From Macrocystis pyrifera (lineage: Eukaryota > Sar > Phaeophyceae > Laminariales > Laminariaceae): a stretch of DNA of 64,000 nucleotides. The position numbers and the translations under genes were made by a program. Positions within the stretch are counted from its first letter, which is position 1. Every line of letters begins with the position of its first letter. Under the pieces are notes generated by a model. The model did no database searches. It had not been told where the DNA came from and saw nothing but the letters and a program-made list of their open reading frames with translations. The DNA lies in the NCBI GenBank assembly GCA_031763025.1, contig JASSKH010000006.1:8801691-8865690 (forward strand), written 5' to 3'. Shown here in pieces: positions 44,117 through 54,931 of the stretch.

Positions 44117-44190
44117 TCTGGAGGTTTTACCCTCAGCGACCTTCTGACCAAGCAGCCGGGGATGCAGGTGCTGTCCCTCCCCCGCCCCCC
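44117..44190 (-). mobile_element. SINE-1 fragment, minus
   Basis: GGAGGTTTTACCCTCAGCGA, CCTTCTGACCAAGC and GGTGCTGTCCCTCCC. Only the 3' part of the element. It runs straight into a poly-C element, as the SINE-1 at 32.5 kb runs into LR-1. Confidence 0.6.
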
Positions 44191-44206
44191 CTCTGTTGTC
44201 ACGGTC

Positions 44207-44332
44207 GGTGTCCGCCTGATCGGTGAGTGAAAACCCGGCGAGCTGCTCCGTCCCGGCATTGCAGAGATGCGAGGGTCTATGGTCATACGAATACCTACGG
44301 GCCGTGCATGACATGAGTATACCCCCCCCCCC
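44207..44332 (+). mobile_element. poly-C element, type A
   Basis: GTCCGCCTGATCGGTGAGTG, GCTCCGTCCCGGCATTGCAG, ATGCGAGGGTCTATGGTCAT, GGGCCGTGCATGACATGAGT, then C12. Confidence 0.65.
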
Positions 44333-44561
44333 CTTCCTTCTCCCGTCGGTGCTCGAATTTATAATTTCGAGTGAAGAGGACTTCCTAAATTTGACGGTGC
44401 CAACCAAGTAAGCACCCCCCCTTTCGAGGTTTGTCTGTAGCGTACGCCTGCTGCACGCCGTATATCTACCAACGCACACAATTTACAGACAGTGACAAAA
44501 TGTGCTGCTTGCGCGATGTATACATATAGCGAGTCCCTTATCAGCAGCGACAGCAGCTACC

Positions 44562-44669
44562 ATTACTGGAGACCGTAGTAAATAGGACCAAATGTTGTTG
44601 GTAAAAATAGGTAAATATATAGTTTTTGTGCGTACCGTAGGTCCTATTTACTATGGACCCCCGTAACAA
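44562..44669. mobile_element. MITE-1 copy, complete
   Basis: Left end ATTACTGGAGACCGTAG, right end GACCCCCGTAACA, both mutated at the outer bases. Confidence 0.8.
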
Positions 44670-44689
44670 TTATTAATAGTTCCACGCGA

Positions 44690-44764
44690 GTCCACGAGGG
44701 AGGAAACGGCTGAAGTCGTCCGATGATAAAATCGAAGGCACGAACCGTAGGCGGGGGTGGGGGT

Positions 44765-44797
<33 letters not shown>

Positions 44798-44890
44798 AGC
44801 CTGCTATGCGACCCCGGATCTGAGGTACGACTACAGTTAGAAGGAGAGATGAAAGAAGCGCGGAGATAACAAAAGGGGGAAAAAAAAAAA
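44690..44890 (+). repeat. repeat D, copy 1, with a poly-G insert
   Basis: GAAACGGCTGAAGTCGTCC, GATAAAATCGAAGGCACGAA, a G-run (44767-44796), then GCGACCCCGGATCTGAGGTA and an AGAAGGAGAGATGAAAGAAG stretch. Same order as at 61187 and 61512. Confidence 0.6.
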
Positions 44891-45127
44891 AAAACTCGAA
44901 AAGAATAGAAAAGAAAACTACTATTATAGTATTAATAAAACGAGCACGAAAACACACAACACACCACGCCCTCGAACAAATTTCCCTAGCCGATATTATC
45001 GACAACGGGAAGAATCCAACCGCCTATCGATGCTCTCGACGAGATCTGTTCCACCGTTTTCGTTATAATCTATAATCCGAATGTGCTGCTTGCTGTATGT
45101 GCTCGCCCCCTCCGTCTTAGTATGGAG

Positions 45128-45452
45128 TTTTTTTTTTTTTTTTTTCCATCACTTTTACTTTCCAGCCCACTCGTAGGAGGTTTTACCCTCGACGACCTTC
45201 TGGACAAGCCGTGGTCACAGGTGTCGTCCCTTCTCCCCCCCGGTACGTGCCTTTTATTTTTTGTCGCGCATAGGGTTCAGCATTCCCACTGCTCGTCGAT
45301 TTTCATCGAATGTAGCCAACTCACGCTTTCGCGCTTTCCGCTCATCAATTTTTCATGCAAAAAAAAGTCCCTATGAGCATGCACTCGGTGAGACTTGAAC
45401 CCACGAAATTGATCTTGACAGGCACGTGCACCACCTACCAAGCCACCGGGGA
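45128..45452 (-). mobile_element. SINE-1 copy, full, with tRNA-like head and A tail
   Basis: On its own strand it starts CCCCGGTGGCTTGGTAGGTG (A box TGGCTTGGTAGG at 45445-45434) and has the B box region GTGGGTTCAAGTCTC around 45402-45388. The body is about 240 bases. It ends AGTAAAAGTGATGG and an A tail of about 18, seen as T on +, a mark of retroposition. Confidence 0.75.
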
Positions 45453-45760
45453 CGCCGGTGTGGATGGAAAAAATCGGCTCGAAAAAACATCGCTTTACCT
45501 GTAGGGGGTGTGTCCTGTCGTCCCAGGTCCTGCGTATTTTTGTGCGTATGTGCACGGAATGTTAGAATCACGCATATATTACAGGGGCTTCTTTTGGGAT
45601 TACCGCTGCTCGTCGATGTTCATCGAATTTGGTATTCCACCACGTCGATTTCTTGTATTTTCAGCGGCGGAAGAAGAAAAGCCAGGAAAGTGCCCTTCTG
45701 GCAATGCCCTGGTGTGACCACGTACAGCAGAATAGCAGTGGTATTAATATTAACAGTGAC

Positions 45761-45868
45761 TATTACGGGGGGACTATAGTAAATAAGACCAAATATTGTT
45801 AGTAAAAATAGGTGAATATATAGGTTTTTATATACCATAGGTGCTATGAACTATGGACCCCCGTAATA
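45761..45868. mobile_element. MITE-1 copy, complete
   Basis: Left arm ACTATAGTAAATAAGACC. The right arm (GGTGCTATGAACTATGGACC) is the more diverged one. Confidence 0.85.
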
Positions 45869-46029
45869 CGTGTAAAGTGCTTCATACAGCGACAAACATT
45901 TGAAACACAATGCAACCGCCAGCCGGGTGACAGGAGCATGTACTGGTAGTATTAACATAAATAGTACAGCGAGTAGTCTTCCCGTCAGACGTCTCACACT
46001 TTTGTTTTCGTGTTTTGTTCTTCCATCCT

Positions 46030-46510
46030 ATTTTCTTCCCCCTCTTGTAGTCTCCATCCTATTAAAAGTACTATCAATAGCTCAGATCCGGCGCGCCACA
46101 GGGAGGCTCTTATCCCCCTTCGGCGCAGTAAATACCGGGTGTAATATTGTATAAATAGTAGGATGAGGAGCCAGGTACAGTCAGCAGTGGGGGTCACGCA
46201 GTCGGTTCGAGCCGAACACCAGTCCTTGTACCCTTCAGCTACCGCACCGCTGTACAACCTACATCAGTAGTACTGTACTGGTATCAAGTACAAAACATAA
46301 ATACACCTACAGCAGTAGCTCAGATTCGGGGTCACACGGTGAGGCTCTCGTCCCCCGTTAGCATACAGTACATGCCAGGTAGAGTACTTCAGTATTAGTA
46401 GTATCAGAAGATAGCTACAGCAGTGCAGGTCACGCAGTAGTTCGGTTCGAGCCGAAAACTAGCGCTGACGTGCGTAACCCTTCTGGCACCGCACGCAGTG
46501 GTGTACACAC
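46030..46510. repeat. tandem pair of about 230-base units (includes repeat D fragment)
   Basis: CTCAGATCCGGCGCGCCACA, GGAGGCTCTTATCCCCC, GGTCACGCAGTCGGTTCG and AGCCGAACACCAG (46078-46230) recur at 46319-46465. The beginning (46035-46100) is the reverse complement of repeat D. Each unit has a palindrome TCGGTTCGAGCCGA. Confidence 0.6.
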
Positions 46511-46558
46511 AATTAATACTTGTAAGTACAACACACCCAGATGTATTCGTATGTTCGT

Positions 46559-46770
46559 GAAATTTTCGTACTTTTTCCAACAACTTTTCTCTTCGTACGA
46601 GCACTGCTGGTCAAAAACGCCCAACTACCCCCAAACGGGAAGCCCGGCCGGACACATTGGTCGAGGTCTCGGTGCGAGCCGTGCACACTCTGCAGCGCGC
46701 GGCGGGCGCTCAAACGTCTTTTTTTTTTTCACGGCGGGAGCGGATAAGACGATTTCCCTTGTTTCAGTTC
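46559..46770. repeat. repeat H, arm 1 of an inverted pair
   Basis: TTTTCGTACTTTTTCCAACA, TTCGTACGAGCACTGC, GGACACATTGGTCGAGGTC, a T-run and GATAAGACGATTTCCCT. Its reverse complement is at 49120-49325. Confidence 0.65.
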
Positions 46771-47218
46771 GAGAGGCCTGATTTTGTACGTACGTGCCGA
46801 TGAAAATGTCGTCTGTTTTTTCTTCCGCAGCCTCTCATGAGCACACAGCCCAGACATACACCAAGCAGGTAGACAACAGTCAACATACGATATACATGCA
46901 TCTAAGTCAAATTCCGAGCAGTCCGTCCCGAAACACGGCGGTAGTGCAGTCCTACAGCAGTTTTATGCAAGATTCCCCTCCGGGACGCGCCCAAGCGAGT
47001 GGCGCAAGAACGGATTGAAGACGATGATGCAGCATGCGGCATTGTCGTAAAATACGGCATACGATACAATATTACGACGTTAATAAGCTATCTGCATATT
47101 AGCGCTGCACATTTAGACATGTACCAGGTACAGCAGGAGGCCCTCTTAGAACTGCACTCGCTTTTAGGGGGACGAAACATACTTGGAAATAGAGTAAACT
47201 GCTGGTACTATTGATCCC

Positions 47219-47327
47219 ATCTACGGGGGACCATAGTAAATAGGACCAAAGATTGCTAGTGAAAATAGGGAAATATGTAGTTTGTTGTGTGTACCGTAGA
47301 TCCTATTTACTATGGTCTCCCGTAACA
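47219..47327. mobile_element. MITE-1 copy, complete
   Basis: Left end altered (ATCTACGGGGGACC) and right end CTCCCGTAACA. Confidence 0.8.
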
Positions 47328-47984
47328 GATAGATTTTTTTGGTGATTCCGCCAGACATTGTACTCGTATCATATTTATAAGCATGCTAACGCATGTCCTT
47401 GTCGTGGCGCTCCCGGCGATGAAGGACTTTCCCGCACAAAGCCGAGGAGTGGACTGCCGACAAACATAAATAAATGAGGGCACTCCACGTGTGACACACG
47501 GCACGCAACGTAAACACACGCGTGACACACGGAACACAGCAGGCAGTAGGACAATAACCACAGAAATAGAAAAGGATGCATCGAAGAAGGGGCTGGAAGT
47601 CTCGACCACACTCGTCTGCCCACGAAACTCGCACTGCAGCAGCAGCAGTGTTGTTTTACTTGTGGGAGCATGCATGTATTACACAACAGCAGAGACCCCC
47701 AGCTCTACAGATCGCAGGGTGCGATAAAAACAAAAAAAACTATTAATATGAATACGAAATTACAGCGCTACAGCGCGGACAAACTACCACACAACGCGTG
47801 ATGCGTGATGTCGCTTCCTGCTTTGCCGGCGGGCGGCAGGCACGTATAGCGTTACAGCCAGCTGGTGGTAGCACGCGTCCTGCACTGCTGTCTGTTGTCT
47901 GCTCATGAATGTGACCTCTGCTGTCTGTGGTTTCCTGGGTTACGTACAAGATACAGAAAAAAAAAGTTGAAAAGAAAAAATAGA

Positions 47985-48049
47985 GGTGATCTCTGCGAGG
48001 ATCGAACTCGCACCTTGAAGTCCAAAATCGGGCCATCATGACCAATTCT
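47985..48049 (-). tRNA. tRNA-like remnant, 5' half missing
   Basis: On the minus strand, GCGAGTTCGATCCTCGC forms a perfect T-arm (stem GCGAG/CTCGC, loop TTCGATC). It is followed by an acceptor-like AGAGATC. Upstream AATTGGTCATGATGG resembles a D-loop. The matching 5' acceptor strand is absent, and a MITE-1 begins 8 bases beyond. It is either a tRNA pseudogene or the head of a tRNA-derived SINE. Not called as functional. Confidence 0.35.
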
Positions 48050-48056
48050 ACAGTAC

Positions 48057-48171
48057 TATTACGGGGGACCATAGTCAATACGACCTAAGGTACACACAAA
48101 AACCTACCTGGTATATATTTACCTTATTTACCCACAATATCTGGTCCTATTTACCAGGTCCCCCGTAAATA
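48057..48171. mobile_element. MITE-1 copy, complete, longest
   Basis: 115 bases. The centre has an added CCTGGTATA and the right arm is disturbed (CTATTTACCAGGTCCCCCG). Confidence 0.75.
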
Positions 48172-48199
48172 GTAATAATAATAGCACGTACACGGTATC

Positions 48200-49110
48200 C
48201 ACATCTGGTATTGTTTCCGCGGCGCGCACGGCACACCGCACACACACATGCACAGCAGCGCAGCAGAAGAGATAAGAGAACTGGTGATAGACACCGCAGC
48301 CTCTGATAAAGCAACTAGCTATAGCCGTACACCACGGACATGCGACCCGCGCTGTGTGCGGCGTGGCCCGCTGCCGCTGCTGCTGGTGCTGCTGCTGCTG
48401 GTGCTGCTGCTATTAATAGGCGGGGTTGTAACGTTGGTTGTGTTCTGTGCATGCTGTCTGATGTTTGGATTTCTTGGGTGTGCCTGGGGCAAGTAACACA
48501 AAAAGTCGCAATATGAGGACAGCTAAGGTAGTCATATTCAATCCAAACGGTCCTTACGTTTGCGTCCAGAGTGTGCGTCGATCTGTCGTACATAGAGCAG
48601 CAGCAGCAGAAGAAGCAAAGAGAGATATTTTATAAGAAACTAAGAAAGCACGTCAGCTGTGAGTTCAACCGATCGGCAGATCGGTCGATACTCAACTTTG
48701 CAAGCTGCGTGAACCGCGCGCGTTTTCCATTAGTTCCCTCGCGATCGACTACTGGCCAGAGACTCCCCTGGATGCCACCAGGGTCGACGAGACGGTAATA
48801 CTTACAGCTGGTTCCATTTCCAATTGATTTCGGCCAGTACTATTTCGCGCACTGAGAGATATTGTAGAAACTGCTGTAGATGGTGGATTTACGGACCGCA
48901 GGCTCCGACAACACACAGCCGGCCACAGCAGTACAGCGCATATGCATGGTTGTATCGCACACGCACGGCGTATGGGCGGCAGCGTTGTAGCGGTGTGCTC
49001 CGTTCATTTTGTCTGCCATCTACCTGGTGTATGTCTGGGCTGTGTGCTCATGAGAGCCTCGATTAACAGGCTAAAAACAGTCAACATTTTACCGGTTCGT
49101 ACGTACAAGC
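48200..49110. other. non-coding stretch
   Basis: Includes a CTG/GTG run at 48372-48412 giving false Leu/Val frames. A frame at 48660-48800 lacks splice or start support. No gene called. Confidence 0.4.
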
Positions 49111-49119
49111 TACGGCCTC

Positions 49120-49325
49120 TCATGCAGAAACCAGGGAAATCGTCTTATCCACTCGCGCCGAAAAAAAAAAAACGTCGAGGGCTTGCCAAGCGCCCCAGAG
49201 AGCACGGATCGCGCCCGGACCTCGACCAATGTGTCCAGCCGGGCTTCTCCTGTCGACAACGTAGCGTTCCGCCAAAAAGTGCTCGTACGGAGAGATATAT
49301 TCGAAAAAGTACGAAAAAATCACGA
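49120..49325. repeat. repeat H, arm 2
   Basis: GGGAAATCGTCTTATCC, an A-run, GACCTCGACCAATGTGTCC, AAAAGTGCTCGTACGGAG and CGAAAAAGTACGAAAAAATC, inverted relative to 46559-46770, 2.3 kb away. Confidence 0.65.
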
Positions 49326-49754
49326 ACATAACTAATGCTGTACGCATACTCGCAAACGGGTCAATGTACCTGCAGGTAAAATTGAAAGAACAGCATCATT
49401 GCTTTGCACAGGCGGGCATACTGAAAGCTCCTGTAGTACTAATAATATAAATAATACCCATTCCGGTTCAAGAGAAGTTCGAGGGTAAAGAGGTCAAACA
49501 GGCCCGACACACCACACGACACGACCAACCCCTCTCCAAAAACAGCCACTGAACCCCGCTGGAAGTGGGTTATCAACAAACAGCCAACCATGTAAATGCA
49601 AACGAAAACGCAAGTGCAGGTTATGATCTGTTTACACGCATGTTTATCCTGTTATATGGGTGCGAGTACGGGAAGAAGAGATAAAAGACACGTCATCTCT
49701 CAAAAGGGTCAGAATCGAGAAGAGAAAAAAAAAAAAAAAAGAGCTGCTGGATGT

Positions 49755-49900
49755 TGTCTGTGTTCTTACGTCAAACCGTTCTTCCTCGTCGGTGAGCATC
49801 CAGTACAACCAGTGTCCGCGTCGATTCTTCAATGCCTATTATTAATAATAGAGAGATACAACCTCTGTGGTCACAAAACCACTACAGAGATTCCACTGAC
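49755..49900. repeat. repeat F2, partial, diverged
   Basis: GTGTTCTTACGTCAAACCGTTC, CCAGTGTCCGCGTCGATTC and CCTCTGTGGTCACAAAACC in the order of the full copies. A minus-strand fragment of the same family is at 56470-56545. Confidence 0.6.
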
Positions 49901-50394
49901 TGCTCTCTACATTTTCGTTATGTATGCAGCAGAGAAGAGTAGATGATACGACAGGTACGGCAAACACATTCTATACAAAAATGGAAAACCACTCGGAAAA
50001 ACCAAGAAGTGTCGTGCATTCAGAAGGAGATGTGGCAGGCGACACAAAAACAAGCAAAACAACCAGGACATGCCACCACGAACAAACGGAGTCAAAACCA
50101 AGAACTTCAGGAGAGAACAGGCAAATCGAAGCACAACACAAAAAACAAAACAAAAAAGCACCCTCCAGGCGGCCGCAGCAGTTGGTGGTACGTATATAGC
50201 ACAGCCGAGTTCTACCTACGTACCAGTCGATCTGCTACCTTGCTATCCTGTCTGCCCTGTCCTTCCTCCTCTCGTCAACCGCGCCTCACCCCCAGAGGGG
50301 ATGCGTCAGACAATACAAAACAAACAATACATGGCCAGTCATCCACCCACGAAACAAGACTTCGTTTCATAATCCTTGTATAATACAGCAGCAG

Positions 50395-50486
50395 TAGGAC
50401 TGCAGTCCAGTTTCGGGGACAAACAAAACAGCCAGATTCCAACAAATTTGTCCCCAAAACGGGGCTGGGTGCAGTCCGAAAAGGGT
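50395..50486. mobile_element. MITE-2 copy, complete
   Basis: TAGGACTGCAGTCCAGTTTC and GGGGACAAA, opposite TTTGTCCCCAAAACGGGGC and TGCAGTCCGAAAAGGG. Confidence 0.75.
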
Positions 50487-50841
50487 TGTTTTTACAGTAA
50501 GGACGAGAAGGAAGACAGATACAGCAGAAAAAAAAAAAAAAAAAAAACTCATGGAGAAAAAAAAACAGTGCCATCAATCATCACGCCAGAAAAATCGTTT
50601 ACCTGGTCATAGTAAGCCCTACCCTGCCTGCGGGTGACAAAAAACCAACAAAACAAATGTGCTGCTACTGGTGTGTTGTATCCTTTGACAACTATACTGC
50701 CGCTGTGTTAGTCTACATGAGCAACAAACAACCAGGCATGCAGACCGACAAACTAACAAACGACACACAACAGCCGAACAAGTACACACATACACAATTA
50801 TGTATACTATTAATAGTACTCCTAACAGCAGTTAAAACCCA

Positions 50842-50928
50842 TCTAGAACTGCAGTCCCGTTTTGGGGACAAAAGTAGTTGGAATTAGAGTAGTTTGTCCC
50901 CGATACGGGACTGCAGCTCTAAAAGGTT
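50842..50928. mobile_element. MITE-2 copy, complete (reference)
   Basis: The clearest copy: CTAGAACTGCAGTCCCG, TTTTGGGGACAAA, a centre of about 22 bases, TTTGTCCCCGATACGGG and ACTGCAGCTCTAAAAGG. The arms are about 30 bases and can fold into one hairpin. The family averages about 90 bases. No clear target-site duplication was identified. Confidence 0.8.
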
Positions 50929-51127
50929 TGATAGCAAAAATACACAAAACAGAGGCAAACGACGACACGAAACACAATAAACGAAAAAAAAACACAAGAG
51001 AGAAAGCAAGCAGCCACTCCCGGCCAACGACGTATCATGATAGGGTTTGCATTTTCTTTTGAATGTTCACTTTCACTTCCTAGCTCATCCATGCTCGCGC
51101 TTCTGCTGGACACAACTTGTTCGCTTC

Positions 51128-51180
51128 CGACTGCGGCCATGCATGATAATGAAGTACAACCCCCCTCCCCCTCCCCTGGT
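51128..51180 (+). mobile_element. poly-C element, 3' stub
   Basis: CGACTGCGGCCATGCATGAT, AATGAAGTACAA, then C-rich with T. Confidence 0.5.
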
Positions 51181-51226
51181 TTGCTCTCTCTCGCGCGCAG
51201 AGGGGTGCATCGTTCAATGTCGTTTA

Positions 51227-51227
51227 C

Positions 51228-51261
<34 letters not shown>

Positions 51262-51262
51262 A
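51227..51262. repeat. (CTG)n, about 11-12 units
   Basis: Perfect trinucleotide run. Confidence 0.95.
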
Positions 51263-52397
51263 TCGAATCGACTTTTAATCATCGATTGTCGACAGCTCAT
51301 GCTGCAGTCCGGGGCGTTTTTCAATGCACGAGGCCTACTCAGCGGCCGAAGACGGTTCCGCCCGGGAGTGCGATTCCCCGAACGCCATCCATTCAGCGGG
51401 CAAGGTGAGGGGTGAGGGTGATAGGTATGCGGCCAGTGAATCACTCCAATCGCATACCGTATCACACCCGGTGGGAAAAAAAAAAATGATAGCACACCCC
51501 CCCCCCCCCGACGAATTTCCGAGCTGGTTTTCTCCCGACAATTGGGGAAAGGTGTAACCGCTGAGCGATGCGGCTACGGAACCACCTCGTCCAGATTTTT
51601 CCGCAGCCACCATTTTCGTTGCGTGTGCGTGTGCTCCCCTCCCTGAGCTTGGAGAAATTTGGCTTGAAAAATGAAAAATCGTTCCGGGGGATATGTCATC
51701 TCATGACCGGTGTGATACAACAGCACAGCAGCAGTGCCGTATGTACGTATGATATACTTCGAACTATACGTACAAAAAGAGGCGTGTGTCCGTCAAATAT
51801 ACATGACCTGGTACGTGGTTATTTCTATCCATTGACGTGCACAACACCTCTTAATAGCGCCTGTGCTGATTCTTCATCCGCCTTACGTACATGTACTATT
51901 TCAGACTGATGAGATACAACGCGCTGCGGCCAACAACTGCGGAGACAGAGAGGAGATTATTCATTGTGCAAATACCAAGCGTACTGGATACGAGAAGCAG
52001 AACATATCAACTTGTCACAAGATCAAAAAAAAAAAAAAAGAAAGAGAGAAAAAAAGAAAGAAAGACGGACGCATGTCACAGGAAGAAGAAGAAAAAAAAT
52101 ATATGCAAGACCACACTACAATAAAGCATAATGCTGTACGTACGCACATTCTACGACAGAATGACGGCATCGACACGGCCGCCGCCGTGGGCTGTCTTCG
52201 ACGGGTTTATAAGTTGCTCCAGTGGGCTGACTTTCAACTAAACCCCCGCCGCATTGACCGCCGTGTGCCGTGTACATATGGTAGGGTTAGGGTTATTATC
52301 CTAGGTAAACCCCGAGGTGGTCGTGACTTCTAACAACATGTGGGATGTGTCATGTGCCAATTGCTGCCGTCTAAACCTCATTCCCCTTACGGCCGAG

Positions 52398-52431
52398 AAG
52401 GGAGGGGGGGGGGGGGGGGGGGGATTCCTCG

Positions 52432-52466
<35 letters not shown>

Positions 52467-52470
52467 CGGG
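52398..52470. repeat. two poly-G tracts
   Basis: G-runs near 52404-52424 and 52435-52465 separated by ATTCCTCGTTG. No element core. Confidence 0.8.
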
Positions 52471-52674
52471 AGGAGGAGCGGCGGCGGGCAGGGGGGGAAC
52501 ACGGGGCAGGCAAGAACGGTATCCTTGGCGAGTGCCGTATGTGATTGGCGGACTCGTTCGTACATGGGGTTAGAGAAAAGAGAGAGGGGAGGGGGGGGGG
52601 TCGGAGATGACGCTAGGTGAAAAAAACGACAGTAACAATTACAGGTATTGAGCACCTATGAATATTCGTATTAT

Positions 52675-52830
52675 ACAACTGCAGAATTTCTTCCTTCTTT
52701 CTTTCCTTCCATCCTTCTCTTCCATAATTTTCCCTCCCCTTTCTTCCTTCCATGGTTTAATTCCTTCCTTCCACGATTTATTTCCTTCCTTCCTGACTTC
52801 CATCCTCCCTTCCCTCCTGCGTTCCTCCTT
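52675..52830. repeat. CCTT-rich degenerate repeat
   Basis: CTTCCTTCC and TTCCTTCCATG phrases. Pyrimidine-biased on +. Confidence 0.7.
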
Positions 52831-53027
52831 CTTTTACGATGTCTTGCCCTCCTCATCATCTTGCGTTCGTCTCGGTATGCTATCGGCATCTATGGTGTCT
52901 GGTGTCTTGAGCACCAACCATCGAACTGTCTCCCAAATGCCGGTACTGCTGTATGAGTCAGCCGACAATACCGGCACTATACGTAGCGGGAACCGGCACT
53001 ACTCCCTCCCCACACTGCCATACCTCA

Positions 53028-53250
53028 ACCCTTTCGAGACTGCAGTCCCGTTTTGCATGCGGACAGCCTGCTTATTCCGGGGGGGGGGGGGGGCTATTAA
53101 ATAGGACCTACGGTACGCGCAAAAAAAAACTATATATTTACCCATTTTTACCAACAATATTTGGTCCTATTTACTACGGTCTCCCGTAATACTGACAATT
53201 TGAGTGCTTTGTCCCCCGAAAACGGGACTGCTGTGGTCCGAAAAAGGGTT
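53028..53250. mobile_element. MITE-2 copy interrupted by MITE-1
   Basis: Left part CCCTTTCGAGACTGCAGTCC and CGTTTTGCATGCGGACA ends at 53072. The right part resumes at 53192 with GCTTTGTCCCCCGAAAACGG and GACTGCTGTGGTCCG. MITE-2 is therefore older than the MITE-1 insertion at this site. Confidence 0.7.
53073..53191. mobile_element. MITE-1 copy nested in MITE-2
   Basis: Left end TATTCCGGGGG with an expanded G-run and loss of CCATAGT. The right arm (GTCCTATTTACTACGGTCTC, CCGTAATA) is intact. Confidence 0.8.
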
Positions 53251-54591
53251 CACCCACACTGCTGCTGTGCCGAGCGATTTCACCGGCACTATATAGGGCA
53301 GCCGGAACTATGACTCAACCGATACTTGCAGAGGGACCACCACTACTGACTACTTGTACTACTAATGATACGTATCATACCAGCGGCATTTACGGACGGC
53401 GTATTGATCGATGCCTTTGTTGGAAGGAAGCAAGGGGAAAAGGAAGGGAGCTTACTCGTACAAAGGCAGCGAGGCCGCACACCAGTGCTCATCTGCAGCC
53501 TGCAGTATTCATACATGGAGCGATATTGTTGTGGTATCGCGGTGTTGTGCATTGAGGTTCTTGTTATCGTTGTTGCTATCTTCACGTTCGACCGTTCCTT
53601 CGGTCCAACCACATCCAGCACACCCAGTCCCCGTATACTGCTGCTCGTACATGAGGGCGGCTGTGAGGCTTTCCTTCGAAAGTCGCCGAGTAGTTGTCAG
53701 TTGGCGAAGTCGTACATATAATAGGCATAACAAGAACGGCTGTTGGTTGTTGGTTGCGTGCGGAAAATTGCCGAGTTCTGCGTCTTTTCATCTCACATCT
53801 TGAAGGGTGCTTTTGAGGCTCAACAAGTAGACTGCGTTCCACGTTTTAATACCTGTATACTGGCATAAAATATGTACGATCGTACCTGGTACACAATTAG
53901 TATAGCGTTACAGAACAGCAGTACACATCTATTGATACTGAGAAAACGAGCGATAAGAAACCCAGGCTGAGACTTACAGAAAAATAAGTTGGGAAGTCAC
54001 TACACTTAAAATAGTGTAGAAGGCACTAATTCACAAATAAGAAGTCCAGCCTGGACCAGTTTTCTTGTCCATCACTATTAGTACACCAGTATATAGCCGT
54101 CCTGTACCACCAGGATGGTTCCTATTAATAATATACTTCGAAGTATTGGCCCAAAGCGAGGGGGGGAAAGAGGCTTCCCAAAGTATTCTTGAAGAATACA
54201 AATATGCCTGCTGGTTGCATCGATGGAAAGCCTATGCTCAAACGCGCATATTTGAGACGGATAACATTTTCGATTCGCGCGGTGGTTCTTGAGATACAAC
54301 GCTCCAAAGTGGGTGTTTTCGTTCTTTTTGGGCCTACTTACCTTGGGCCTCCGTGATACCTGGTACTACGTATTGTGCTTGGGACATACCAGGTATTCGT
54401 TTTTGCCGTATAATATACCGGTATTTACCAGGCTTAAAACTGCTGCTGTACTGGCACACATTCGTTCTTGCCGTATAATGCATCTATTAATAGTCTAATA
54501 ATGTACCAGGAACAAAACTGGTAAGACTCGTACCGTATACTCGTACCAAAACCTTACGAAAAATTAAAATTCAAGTACACCGCCATCCCGT

Positions 54592-54931
54592 CCCCGGTGG
54601 CTTGGTAGGTGGTCCGCGTGCCTACTGACGTCAATTGCGTGCGTTCGAGTCTCACCGAGTGCATACTCGTACGACGAAGGGACTTTTTATTGCATGCATG
54701 AAAAATCATGAGCGGAAAGGGCGAGAGCGTGCGTGAGGTATCAATATTGACAGCAACATTCGATGAAAATCGATGAGCAGTGGGAATGCTGAACCCCATG
54801 CGCGACAGAAAATTACGGCACGTAGCGGGGGGGGGGGAAAGGGACGACACCTGCGACCACGGTACCACGGCTTGTCAAGAAGATCGCTGAGAGTAAAACC
54901 TCGTACGTGTCAAGCTGGAAAGCAAAAGTGA
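54592..54931 (+). mobile_element. SINE-1 copy, full length (reference)
   Basis: Starts CCCCGGTGGCTTGGTAGGTG. A box TGGCTTGGTAGG (54598-54609) and B box GTTCGAGTCTC (54642-54652) are 32 bases apart, as in a tRNA. The body holds GCATGAAAAATCATGAGC, a short palindrome GATGAAAATCGATGAGC, GGGAATGCTGAACCCC and ACCACGGCTTGTCAAG, ending GCTGGAAAGCAAAAGTGACG. These are the internal RNA polymerase III promoter elements of a tRNA-derived SINE. Confidence 0.8.

Noticed and set aside
1204-53191. Regularly recurring palindromes considered as CRISPR-like repeats
   Set aside because: Spacing is irregular and kilobases long, copies occur in both orientations with TA flanks, and the genome is eukaryotic. They are MITEs.
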